DNA from: Patescibacteria group bacterium
Lineage (GTDB): Bacteria; Patescibacteriota; Patescibacteriia; WFTA01; S139-112
DNA: 31,042 nucleotides
Direction: 5' to 3'
NCBI GenBank assembly: GCA_015485715.1
Contig: WFTA01000049.1
Span: 1-31,042 of the forward strand
The notes beneath the pieces were generated by a model that saw nothing but the letters and a program-made list of their open reading frames with translations, did not search any database and was not told where the DNA came from. This document shows positions 24,301 to 31,042 of the stretch, piece by piece (position 1 is the first letter of the stretch; each line of letters begins with the position of its first letter). Position numbers and translations under genes: made by a program.

Positions 24301-24943
24301 TATGTATCTTATGCTTTATAGTCTGTTTTTTAATGATACCCAAAACAGAGCATACAGGGAATGGAAAGAAGAATACGACCTAGCTGTAAGGGAAAAAATA
24401 GGAAATAATGAACATACGCCTCATAATGCATATCCTTTGTTTTGCAGAATAGGAGGAGAAGAATTTGCCATAATCCTGCCTTATATATCAACTAAAAAAG
24501 CACAGGAGTTGGCAGTCAGTCTGGCAGAAAAAGTAAAAACATATATAAGAGATGAACTGGATATTGAAAAAAATGAAGAAATAAAAAACAGACTGATAAA
24601 TGCAGCTAAAAGAATATATGGAGTAAGTGGGGAAGAGGCAGAAAAAATTGTCTCAGAGTTGGGAGGATTCACTGCTGGTATAATATCCACATCTGACATA
24701 GCTCATATAATACAGGCATACAATGAAACCGCAGGCTCTTATAACCGTATTAATATAAACAACATCAGAATTACTCCCAAAAAACTGATGGAAATATCAG
24801 ATATCATTGCAGAGGGACTAAAAACAGCCGGAATGAGAGGCAGATCTGCCAATATAGTCTCCCTGCTTATGGCATATTATGAAAAAGATAGAGATAAATA
24901 CAAACAATTCCTTAAAAAAATTATAGAGATATTGAAAAAATAA
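21338..24943 (+). CDS. Giant tandem GGDEF-domain protein (putative nucleotide cyclase)
   Basis: This 1201-residue cytoplasmic protein has no membrane segment or signal. The first GGDEF-like domain has DKLTSLSNR (134-142), FDIDFFTAFNDFGHHFGD with metal Asp at 179, and GGEEF (228-232). After an insertion of about 150 residues come the strand GPMVVAGLTAS (about 398) and the closing helix. A Lys/Glu-rich, mainly helical region of about 500 residues follows (about 440-935). The second domain has DHLTGAFNR (940), LDGDRLKLLNE (971), GGEEF (1039-1043), GGFTAGIIS and a closing LKTAGMRGRSAN helix. Both keep the motifs expected of active diguanylate cyclases, but neither has an RxxD inhibitory site. The product (c-di-GMP or another dinucleotide) is inferred. 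It is transcribed alone with no clear ribosome-binding site. Confidence 0.9.
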   Translation: MQNTPEKTQEQRDSLSKTAELILNILNTNERDLFLRELESYTQNTKQEYKSHIDEYVDKKGKEIDEEIEKILEEIEEIYKKQNGDKKHNRENSEPSILYLLKTLSKLPDTENKLTEFKDLNNRLIKLYKTLFQDKLTSLSNRWGFLEKISKLFKKSSQDIQQNKEKGTFYKHNYLILFDIDFFTAFNDFGHHFGDLVLKALSLKLLEFKKNQLTKDGNNINIDLRRWGGEEFLIFIQSSGKISTDKIKNFKNNVQLYIQSLIGKLNPTDNENFVQTSVNKHLIEKRKGEFNARFYKEVLKEKNNNLESAKRNAINTLNKNMDVIINIKEDDDKDKKTEVIKLLKERIKNIIDRSENFQELVENIHQSFSYVKRAIVLLVLKSEDIENIEDIKIEPIPSGPMVVAGLTASEFGKIANDIDPDYLIQKTKLKIEYYKNMARQASGEEKTQYLSKEKFLQYALAKIKLIAERIQKITGDTQEDELKKKNLKRNLLDTYTSTIIGERYYINKIKEQSIYNSEYNDCIKSLKQIWKNIPEQIRKELQIKIDKFAYEDNSPAHMLQILYLLKDKLLEDKNNDNTINDINDLIAQLELPKEEIGTLTLVFSPIKDNILNIPISNLHKKRLASVFERSITKSDERSITINEILSDIISYTHIDKSYTLLDMKARCTQISKNAIKRDQRLKLKLKKEDEKNIPKRRGGLQNRKNIINYVEQKILPDIFNGCNIDDITLQDIKNFIQNPDNITYSDLYHLVSYFAILCDWSFKHNPKYQKRQKKKYIQKNTELENPLHQALGVLIQEINNIVQDVSRGVLQICFQGIENLKNTGKRNIFIEIQVNQAEMNNKIKTDARGGNNLQEYIDKLYLLTDRVRQVLFQRRKPPHDDFPILKPEIEKMKSIIKNLQEDIISAISDKNHIDDEKCINKVISKIESTISRLFSLKYLDHLTGAFNRDAFDKTVNLYLEKQTEFAVISLDGDRLKLLNEGIDHFAGDMYLMLYSLFFNDTQNRAYREWKEEYDLAVREKIGNNEHTPHNAYPLFCRIGGEEFAIILPYISTKKAQELAVSLAEKVKTYIRDELDIEKNEEIKNRLINAAKRIYGVSGEEAEKIVSELGGFTAGIISTSDIAHIIQAYNETAGSYNRININNIRITPKKLMEISDIIAEGLKTAGMRGRSANIVSLLMAYYEKDRDKYKQFLKKIIEILKK

Positions 24944-25081
24944 CATATCTGCAAATCATCTATTATCCTATAATCTGTCATCTAACAAAACAATACAACA
25001 ATATAGGTATAAAAATTCTCAGTGTAAAAACAAAAACACCATTCAATGCCTGAAGTGTGACGAAGATGTTGAGAGGGAGGA

Positions 25082-27526
25082 TTACTTCCTAGTCTGCGCT
25101 CCCAGAGATGAAGCAAGGTTCTTAATAATTTTATCAACTTCTTTATTCACTTCTTCTGAAGTAAGCGTCCTGTCTTCAGCTCTGAAATAAAGATGCCAAG
25201 CATAAGACTTTTTACCCTCCCCTATTTGCCTGCCTGTATATACATCAAAAAGCCTAAGGCTTTCCAAAAGATCACTTGATTCTCTAATAACTTTTTCTAC
25301 TTCTGAATAGGCAATGCTTTTATCAACAATAACAGATATATCTCTATCCACTGCTGGATAAAGGGCAAATTTTCTGTACTTTATCTCTTTTTCCTCCACT
25401 TTTGAAAGATAATCCCAGTCTATTTCTGCATATACAACAGGTACCTGTATCTTAATCTGCTTCAAAACACTTTCATCAATCACTGCCATATACCCTATTG
25501 GCTTTCCTTTTGAGTAAATATAAAGCGCCTGATCTTGGGCAGCATATCTGCCGTCAAAATTTCCCAGATCATACACTGCTTCCACTCCTAAATAATCAAA
25601 CATCCTCTCCACCACACCTTTCAGATGAATAAAAAGTTCCTGATTTAATAAATTCTTGGATGCCATGATAATACCAAGCCTGTAAGGCTGATCAGGAAGT
25701 AGGTCATCGTTTAGCCTGTCCGGAAACACTCTGCCTATTTCAAAAACCTTCACATACTCATAAAACCTTAAATTATCTTTTACATTTTGCAGCATATTTG
25801 GGAGAAGCGATTTCCTAAGATATCTGCATTCCTGTGATAAAGGATTTTCAATCTCCCACCTGTTTTCATCAAGATGCAGCACCTCTGCTATTTTATCGTT
25901 ATCAAAAGCGTGATTTTCCACTTCCCACACACCTCCTGCAAAAGTCAAAAATCTCTTCACCTGCCTTTCTCTTACCGAAAAAAGAACTTCATCGCTATAA
26001 TATCCATCTATCCGCATATTCTCCCCCTTGATATTGTTATAGCCATAAATGCGAATCACCTCTTCTGCTATATCCTCTTTGATATTAATATCAGCCTGTC
26101 TCCAGAAAGGAATTTTTACCCTATACTCGCCATTTTTTACACTATGTATAAATCCAAGATATTTGAAAATACCCTCTATCTCGCTTGCAGGAATCTCACA
26201 TCCTGCTGTCCTGTCTATATAATCCTTGGTTATAACTACTTCCTTTTCTTTCTCTTCTGTCGATTTTTCGTCTCTAAGATAGACCACCTCTGCCTGAGGA
26301 CAAATCTCCTTTAAAATCTGAATAAATCTCCATACCCCTATCATAGGAGATTGAAGATTTATATTTTTCTCAAATCTGCTTGATGCTTCAGTCCTTAAAT
26401 CAAGCTTTTTTGAAGCAAGTCTAATCACCTGAGGTGCAAAGTTTGCAGATTCAAGCAGTATTTCTTCAGTGCTGTTATCTACCTCACTGTTAAATCCTCC
26501 CATTACACCTGCTATGGCTGCCGGTTTATCATCAATATAAATAAGAGGAATAGTGCCATCTGCTGCATATTCTTTTTCATCAAGAGCTTTGATTGTTAAA
26601 TCTTTTTTGCCATAGTCAACTTTCACCTTAAACTTCCCGTCTTTGCTTTTTACTTTTACTGCATCAAAAGCATGCAAAGGCTGTCCTACTTCAAACATTA
26701 CATAATTGGTAATATCCACTATATTATTCACAGGCCTTTGCCCTATAGACAGCAGCTGTTTTTTAAGCCAGTCAGGCGACTCTTCTATTTTTATATTTTT
26801 TATATATACTGCAATATATCTTCTGCAAATTTCTTCATTTAAAAATATAGATATGTCATCTGAGATACTTATACCTGAAAGCTCTTTCTCTATTTTAGGA
26901 ATATCAAAATACGTATCTGCTTTTAACTTTCTTTTGAAAATAGAAGAAACCTCCCGGGCAATGCCTATATGAGACCACAAATCAGGCCTGTGGGTAATTG
27001 ATTTGTTGTCTATATCCAAAATCACATCATCAAGATTCAAAGCTTCAGATAGTTGTGTGCCGCAGGCAGCATCAGTATTTAAATCCATAACACCGTCAGG
27101 TCCTTCTTCCTGTTTATCTGTTGATTCAGCCAGTCCTATCTCAGCAGATGCACATATCATACCATAACTTTCTTCCCCTCTTATCTTAGCTTTTCCTATC
27201 TCTGTCCACTCGCCTTCTCCGTGCCATCTAACTTTTGCTCCGGGAAGTGCTACAGCCACCTTCATACCCTCGTAAATATTAGCTCCACCGCATACTATCT
27301 GAACTGTACTGTCACTGCCTATATCTGTCATACAGAGCTTAAGCTTGTCAGCATTAGGATGAGATTTTATCTCTTTTATTTCACCCACCACCACTTTATC
27401 CAAATACTTATCCTCACTTATAACTTCTTCAATCTCCACAGTATGCTCAGTAAGCTTTTCAGCCAAAGTATGCGGATCTTCCTTTATATCTACAAATTTT
27501 TTCAACCAATTAAGGGATATTTTCAT
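25082..27526 (-). CDS. pheT: Phenylalanyl-tRNA synthetase beta subunit
   Basis: This 814-residue beta subunit of the alpha2-beta2 enzyme charges tRNA-Phe. The N-terminus is the standard MKISLNWLKKFVDI. An EMAP-type tRNA-binding domain (about 40-155) includes GEIKEIKSHPNADKLKLC. The B3/B4 editing domain and B5 domain come next. A catalytic-like module follows (ENPLSQECRYLRKSLLPNMLQNV). The C-terminal FDX-ACB anticodon domain (about 720-810) has KFALYPAVDRDISVIVDKS. Length and order are normal. It starts 2 bp after the pheS stop. The 138 bp to the convergent GGDEF gene end contain no clear terminator. Confidence 0.97.
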   Translation of the reverse strand: MKISLNWLKKFVDIKEDPHTLAEKLTEHTVEIEEVISEDKYLDKVVVGEIKEIKSHPNADKLKLCMTDIGSDSTVQIVCGGANIYEGMKVAVALPGAKVRWHGEGEWTEIGKAKIRGEESYGMICASAEIGLAESTDKQEEGPDGVMDLNTDAACGTQLSEALNLDDVILDIDNKSITHRPDLWSHIGIAREVSSIFKRKLKADTYFDIPKIEKELSGISISDDISIFLNEEICRRYIAVYIKNIKIEESPDWLKKQLLSIGQRPVNNIVDITNYVMFEVGQPLHAFDAVKVKSKDGKFKVKVDYGKKDLTIKALDEKEYAADGTIPLIYIDDKPAAIAGVMGGFNSEVDNSTEEILLESANFAPQVIRLASKKLDLRTEASSRFEKNINLQSPMIGVWRFIQILKEICPQAEVVYLRDEKSTEEKEKEVVITKDYIDRTAGCEIPASEIEGIFKYLGFIHSVKNGEYRVKIPFWRQADINIKEDIAEEVIRIYGYNNIKGENMRIDGYYSDEVLFSVRERQVKRFLTFAGGVWEVENHAFDNDKIAEVLHLDENRWEIENPLSQECRYLRKSLLPNMLQNVKDNLRFYEYVKVFEIGRVFPDRLNDDLLPDQPYRLGIIMASKNLLNQELFIHLKGVVERMFDYLGVEAVYDLGNFDGRYAAQDQALYIYSKGKPIGYMAVIDESVLKQIKIQVPVVYAEIDWDYLSKVEEKEIKYRKFALYPAVDRDISVIVDKSIAYSEVEKVIRESSDLLESLRLFDVYTGRQIGEGKKSYAWHLYFRAEDRTLTSEEVNKEVDKIIKNLASSLGAQTRK

Positions 27527-27528
27527 AA

Positions 27529-28569
27529 TTATTTTTTAAATTGTTTTAAAAATCTCAAATCCCCGCTTAAAAACAGCCTTACATCGTCTATGCCCCATTT
27601 AAGCATAGCCAGTCTGGTCAGGCCAAATCCAAAAGCATACCCTGACCAGATATCAGGATCTATGTCTACAGCTTTCAAAACATTGGGATGTACCATACCT
27701 GCTCCTGAAAACTCAAGCCAGCCAGTATCTTTGCACACTCCGCATCCTTTGCCTGAGCATAGAAGACACTCTATATCTATCTCCACTCCCGGTTCGACAA
27801 AAGGAAAGTATCCCGGTCTCCACCTAATCTTTACATCCTTTCCCAGAACCATCTTGATAGCTTTATTAAGCACTGCAATCAAATTGTCTATAGATACTCC
27901 TTTATCTACATACAAGCCTTCTACCTGCCAAAAAGTAGTCTCATGTCTTGCGTCTGTTGCTTCATTTCTGTAAACCCTGCCCGGAGCTATAATCCTTAGA
28001 GGTACGCCTTTTTTGAGCATAGATCTGATTTGCAGTGGTGATGTATGAGTTCTTAAAAGTGTTTTTTTATCATCATCTCTTTTATGCTTAATATAAAAAG
28101 TATCCTGTATGTCCCGGGCCGGATGCCACTGTGGTATATTTAAAGCTGTAAAGTTATGCCAGTCGTCTTCCACTTCCCAGCCGTCGACCACAGTAAATCC
28201 AAGTTTGGCAAAAATATCTTCCACTTTCCACTTTAAATATGTGATAGGATGTACACCTGCAAACTCCTGTCCCGCGGACGGTAAAGTAAGATCAAGATCA
28301 AGCTTTGGAGTAGAAGCCGAATCAAATGCCTGCTTGACTTCATTAATAATCTCCACTATAGCTTCTTTGGTCTCATTAATAAGCTTGCCTACCACCGGTT
28401 TCTGGTCTTGAGCAAGATCTTTCAGCATTTTGGAAAATTTGGCAATTTCACCCTTTCTGCCCAGATACTTTTTCTCGAGCATAAAAATATTGTCCAGATT
28501 GGCAGTCTTTCTAATCTCTTCTATAGCTTTATCTTTTATCTCTTTTATTTGTTTTATAATATCATCCAT
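27529..28569 (-). CDS. pheS: Phenylalanyl-tRNA synthetase alpha subunit
   Basis: This 346-residue catalytic alpha subunit is a class II synthetase. An N-terminal coiled coil (about 1-85) binds tRNA. The catalytic core has HPARDIQDTFYI, RTHTSPLQIRSM (about 173-184, motif 1/2 area), GRVYRNEATDARHETTFWQVEGL (motif 2) and GFGLTRLAMLKWGIDDVR (motif 3). Four cysteines, C268, C271, C276 and C279, form a CxxC-GxGC-xxC zinc-like knuckle seen in part of the family. It is 2 bp from pheT and 3 bp after a small membrane-protein gene, so one transcript is likely. Confidence 0.97.
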   Translation of the reverse strand: MDDIIKQIKEIKDKAIEEIRKTANLDNIFMLEKKYLGRKGEIAKFSKMLKDLAQDQKPVVGKLINETKEAIVEIINEVKQAFDSASTPKLDLDLTLPSAGQEFAGVHPITYLKWKVEDIFAKLGFTVVDGWEVEDDWHNFTALNIPQWHPARDIQDTFYIKHKRDDDKKTLLRTHTSPLQIRSMLKKGVPLRIIAPGRVYRNEATDARHETTFWQVEGLYVDKGVSIDNLIAVLNKAIKMVLGKDVKIRWRPGYFPFVEPGVEIDIECLLCSGKGCGVCKDTGWLEFSGAGMVHPNVLKAVDIDPDIWSGYAFGFGLTRLAMLKWGIDDVRLFLSGDLRFLKQFKK

Positions 28570-28572
28570 ATT

Positions 28573-28971
28573 CTATATGTATTTATTATACTTTCTTCCT
28601 AATTTAGCAGACATAAAGAAAAATTCAAGCATAGAGAATATTATCACCAAAAGCACTGCATTCCACATCGTAAGCAGACCTTTGCTCTGTAATATCAATG
28701 CACTTATTACCAAAAGAGAGAATAAAACTCCCTGTCTGAAAGATATGATTACTTTTTCCAAAGAAAACATTTTTTTATATCTGAAAAATCTTATTATCAA
28801 ACCTATAAGAGAAAAAGTGGTGCTAAGTGCCAGAAACAAACTAATATAAAACAAAATAAGACCTTTAGCTCCTACTTCATACGGACTTGTCAAAAATACA
28901 ATAAGCCCCAAAGCCGCCCAGCTTATCAGACTTGATATAAAAACCAAAATTGTATATGTCTTAAGAGTCAT
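28573..28971 (-). CDS. Small four-helix membrane protein of unknown function
   Basis: This 132-residue protein has four hydrophobic helices (about 5-27, 38-62, 79-97, 102-120) and a basic C-terminus (KLGRKYNKYI). No catalytic or metal motif is visible and I do not recognise a family. It is immediately upstream of pheS with a 3-bp gap, so it probably leads the pheST transcript, though its role need not be linked. The upstream DNA is a dispersed AT-rich repeat. Confidence 0.8.
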   Translation of the reverse strand: MTLKTYTILVFISSLISWAALGLIVFLTSPYEVGAKGLILFYISLFLALSTTFSLIGLIIRFFRYKKMFSLEKVIISFRQGVLFSLLVISALILQSKGLLTMWNAVLLVIIFSMLEFFFMSAKLGRKYNKYI

Positions 28972-28984
28972 AGTAAAAATTCAA

Positions 28985-29245
28985 AAATCAAAATTTAAAA
29001 ATACTTATATTTAATTTTCAAATTTTCAATAACCAATTTTCAATGAATTATCAATTATCCAATTTTCAAACCTGATTATTTACTTTAAGTTGAGGTTAAG
29101 CTGTGATTTAGAACTGGTAAACAGGATTAAAATAATTAATAATTAAGAAATTGGGATTTGATTGAAAATTGAAAATTAGAAAATTGAAAATTTTGTATTA
29201 GGATTTGGGATTTGATTTGTCATTTGAGCTTTGATATTTGACATT
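28985..29245. repeat. AT-rich dispersed repeats (two element types joined)
   Basis: This 308-bp gap has no gene. Bases 29041-29177 are the inverted homologue of 15923 to about 16055, but without its GC hairpin. Bases 29215-29245 carry, on the minus strand, the ATGTCAAAT...CAAAGCTCAAATGACAAAT word found at 231-261 and 30873-30903. Runs of TTTTCAATT/AATTGAAAA dominate the rest. Confidence 0.7.
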
Positions 29246-29279
29246 TTATTACTATATTAATTAATATTAACCAAATTCT

Positions 29280-30788
29280 CTATTTTGAATAAGGTACGGA
29301 TGCGGATTTTGATATAAAAACAATCACCAATAGATACACAATTCCCAAAGGATGGTTAAGATATGGTGTTGTGATATTAATGAGAGTAAATGCAATTAGA
29401 GAAAAGAGTGCTCCCACATTCAGCCAACCTCCCCTCTCTTTAATATTAAGATAAAACTGTTTAAAAATCAAATACAAAATATACAGATAAACCACAAGAC
29501 CTATCAGGCCCACCTTAAGCCAGATATCAAGATAAGTCCATTCAAAAGCAAAAGTTGTGTACTCCCCGCTCATTCCTGCTGTAGAAAGAACCACTCGAGG
29601 ATCAGCTGATCTGTAAGTTACAGTCTTACCAAATCCTCCGCCGAAGATAATATTTTTCTTTACCTCCTCCCATAGAGGAGAAAGAAGATTAAGTCTGGAT
29701 GAGCCAGCGGGCTCATACACACTAACTCTTCCCTCCACAGCGCCAGATAAACTCACTCTCTGCTTAACAGGTGGAATATAAAGAATGGCGAGTATTAAAA
29801 GAGCGGCAACCATTGCAGATAAAGCAGGAAGTATAGCAAATTTAATAGCAGATACAATTCCACCTTTCCTCCAAATATATATACCAAACAAAGCTGAAGC
29901 CAAAACAAATCCCAGCCAGAACGACCTTGACAGGCTTATAAATATTACTGATAAAAACATTCCTAAAATCAAAATTATAGAAACAATCTTTTTATCTCTT
30001 ATCACAGATAACCCGTCTTGGCTGTATCTGTACCAAAGGTAAGATATAAGCACGAAAAACAAAATCACTATATATATCTGATTCTGCATAAATACCCTGT
30101 AAAAACTGCCGCTTATTAGAGTAATTTCTCCAAATCCAAAATCTCTTATCCATTTATAGAAAGAAGGTAAAATACCGTAAATATTGTGCGAAAAAATCCA
30201 CAACACAAAATATGTTTTATATACTATAAATACACCTCCTGCTATAATAGCTGAGAAGTATATCTGCCAATGCTTTTTACCAGTATCAGACATAATTCTG
30301 TAAAAAGGAAATATATACAACAAAGCCAAATAGTTGTTAAAATCAAGAAATACTCTAGCAAAATCATTTGCCAGCATGCCTTTTAAAAACCCAAGAAATA
30401 CAATAATTATAAAAATGGAAATAAATCCAAAAATTTTATTTCTAAAAAATGAAAGCCAGAAAATCCAAAATCTCTTTTTATCCTGCAAAAAATATCCTGC
30501 CTCTCTATATAAAAACACACTCATAAAAACCACAAACATTGCAATTCTTAAAGGCACAAAAAACTCACTGTCTATAAAAAACAATCTCCCAAAAGAATTT
30601 GCAAAAAATTCAAGCAACAAGGCAGCAAATCCCAATCTAAAATCATACAAACATACAATCAAAAAACTTATAACCAAAAAAACAAACCCTGCTATATTCA
30701 AAGGCGCATAAAGATAAGCAAATAGAGAGATAAGATCTACAAACACCAGTCCCAAAAAAATTTGCCTTGTAAGTTTTAGGTTAAACAT
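29280..30788 (-). CDS. O-antigen ligase/polymerase-like membrane protein (Wzy_C type)
   Basis: This 502-residue protein has about 11-12 membrane helices. The Wzy_C hallmark is present: helices around ILGMFLSVIFISLSRSFWLG, then a long outside loop (about 345-420) with GGGFGKTV, and then TYLDIWLKVGLIGLVVYLY. The Arg in the SLSRS helix is the usual functional residue. Members join or polymerise lipid-linked glycans outside the membrane. Here it would act with the glycosyltransferases at 3-11 kb, but this link is inferred. It starts at the ATG at 30788, and repeat DNA lies on both sides. Confidence 0.88.
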   Translation of the reverse strand: MFNLKLTRQIFLGLVFVDLISLFAYLYAPLNIAGFVFLVISFLIVCLYDFRLGFAALLLEFFANSFGRLFFIDSEFFVPLRIAMFVVFMSVFLYREAGYFLQDKKRFWIFWLSFFRNKIFGFISIFIIIVFLGFLKGMLANDFARVFLDFNNYLALLYIFPFYRIMSDTGKKHWQIYFSAIIAGGVFIVYKTYFVLWIFSHNIYGILPSFYKWIRDFGFGEITLISGSFYRVFMQNQIYIVILFFVLISYLWYRYSQDGLSVIRDKKIVSIILILGMFLSVIFISLSRSFWLGFVLASALFGIYIWRKGGIVSAIKFAILPALSAMVAALLILAILYIPPVKQRVSLSGAVEGRVSVYEPAGSSRLNLLSPLWEEVKKNIIFGGGFGKTVTYRSADPRVVLSTAGMSGEYTTFAFEWTYLDIWLKVGLIGLVVYLYILYLIFKQFYLNIKERGGWLNVGALFSLIAFTLINITTPYLNHPLGIVYLLVIVFISKSASVPYSK

Positions 30789-30855
30789 AAAAGTTTTTAC
30801 ACTACACTATTTAATACAAATCCGAAATCAAAGATACGAATATTAAATCCTAAAT

Positions 30856-31035
30856 AATAACCCAATTCAATAAATGTCAAATGACAAAGCTCAAATGACA
30901 AATCAACAACAAATATCCAATATTCAGAGCCCAAACAATCATTGCTGTTATTTGGATTTGGGATTTAGGATTTGCATGCCATGGCGACATGCCGTGGATT
31001 TGACATTGGGATTTTGACATTTGGAATTTTTATTA
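30856..31035. repeat. AT-rich dispersed repeat, copy at right edge, with GC hairpin
   Basis: 30856-30903 matches 214-261 at 44 of 48 positions. The right half (TTATTTGGATTTGGG ... TTGACATTTGGAATTTTT) is roughly the inverted complement, as in the copy at 214-347. At 30979-30997 CCATGGC and GCCGTGG form a 7-bp stem (one G.T) around GACAT. Its reverse complement contains CATGTCG, shared with the hairpins at 2.76 and 20.66 kb. No gene is visible from 30789 to the end. Confidence 0.68.
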
Positions 31036-31042
31036 TTGATAA

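Noticed and set aside
24944..25081. Possible bidirectional terminator between the GGDEF gene and pheT
   Set aside because: I could not find a stem with a T tract; only weak AT-rich complementarity is present.
25874..26314. 146-codon plus-strand open frame inside pheT
   Set aside because: It is a shadow frame opposite conserved pheT coding sequence.
27221..27973. 250-codon plus-strand open frame opposite pheT and pheS
   Set aside because: It is antisense to two confidently identified synthetase genes, and its translation has no domain pattern.

Overview
The window looks like part of a small, AT-rich bacterial genome, most plausibly from the Candidate Phyla Radiation (Patescibacteria). This is inferred from several traits: low GC, short intergenic gaps, few clear Shine-Dalgarno sequences, tRNAs without an encoded CCA end, a shortened HrcA, and many small membrane proteins without a recognisable family. 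TAA, TAG and TGA all appear to act as stops. I could not place it in a named phylum.

Layout. 1-3.1 kb: tRNA-Thr(GGT), a membrane-anchored TPR protein, gltX, tRNA-Gln(CTG) and tRNA-Ser(GGA), with duplicated and hairpin-rich DNA between the last two tRNAs. 3.2-11 kb: a surface-polysaccharide region with two family-4 glycosyltransferases, a secreted NodB-type deacetylase and two large divergently transcribed multi-spanning GT-C-like proteins. 11-14.4 kb: a minus-strand run of small envelope genes, namely a coiled-coil protein, a DUF2892 membrane protein, a YncE-like beta-propeller, a membrane-anchored cupredoxin, a DUF3105-like protein and a two-helix membrane protein. 14.5-20.5 kb: a heat-shock operon in the order hrcA-grpE-hsp20-(zinc ribbon)-dnaK-DUF3467-dnaJ. 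It is preceded by a consensus sigma-70 promoter and a perfect CIRCE operator. 20.7-25 kb: an isoprenylcysteine-methyltransferase-like membrane protein, divergent from a 1201-residue protein with two GGDEF-like domains. 25-29 kb: a small membrane protein, pheS and pheT. 29.3-30.8 kb: an O-antigen-ligase/polymerase-like protein.

The genes fall into three themes: translation (gltX, pheST, three tRNAs), proteostasis under HrcA/CIRCE control, and building of the cell surface (glycosyltransferases, deacetylase, O-antigen-ligase-like protein, copper/propeller proteins). The large GGDEF protein is the only obvious nucleotide-signalling component.

The most unusual features are the tandem GGDEF protein and a set of dispersed intergenic repeats. 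Long AT-rich, inverted-repeat-containing elements occur near 0.2, 16.0, 20.6, 29.1 and 30.9 kb. Short GC-rich hairpins are lodged in or beside some of them. Three hairpins share the core RTCGTATGAY and three share CATGTCG. One pair of related AT-rich copies looks like a version with the hairpin and a version without it.
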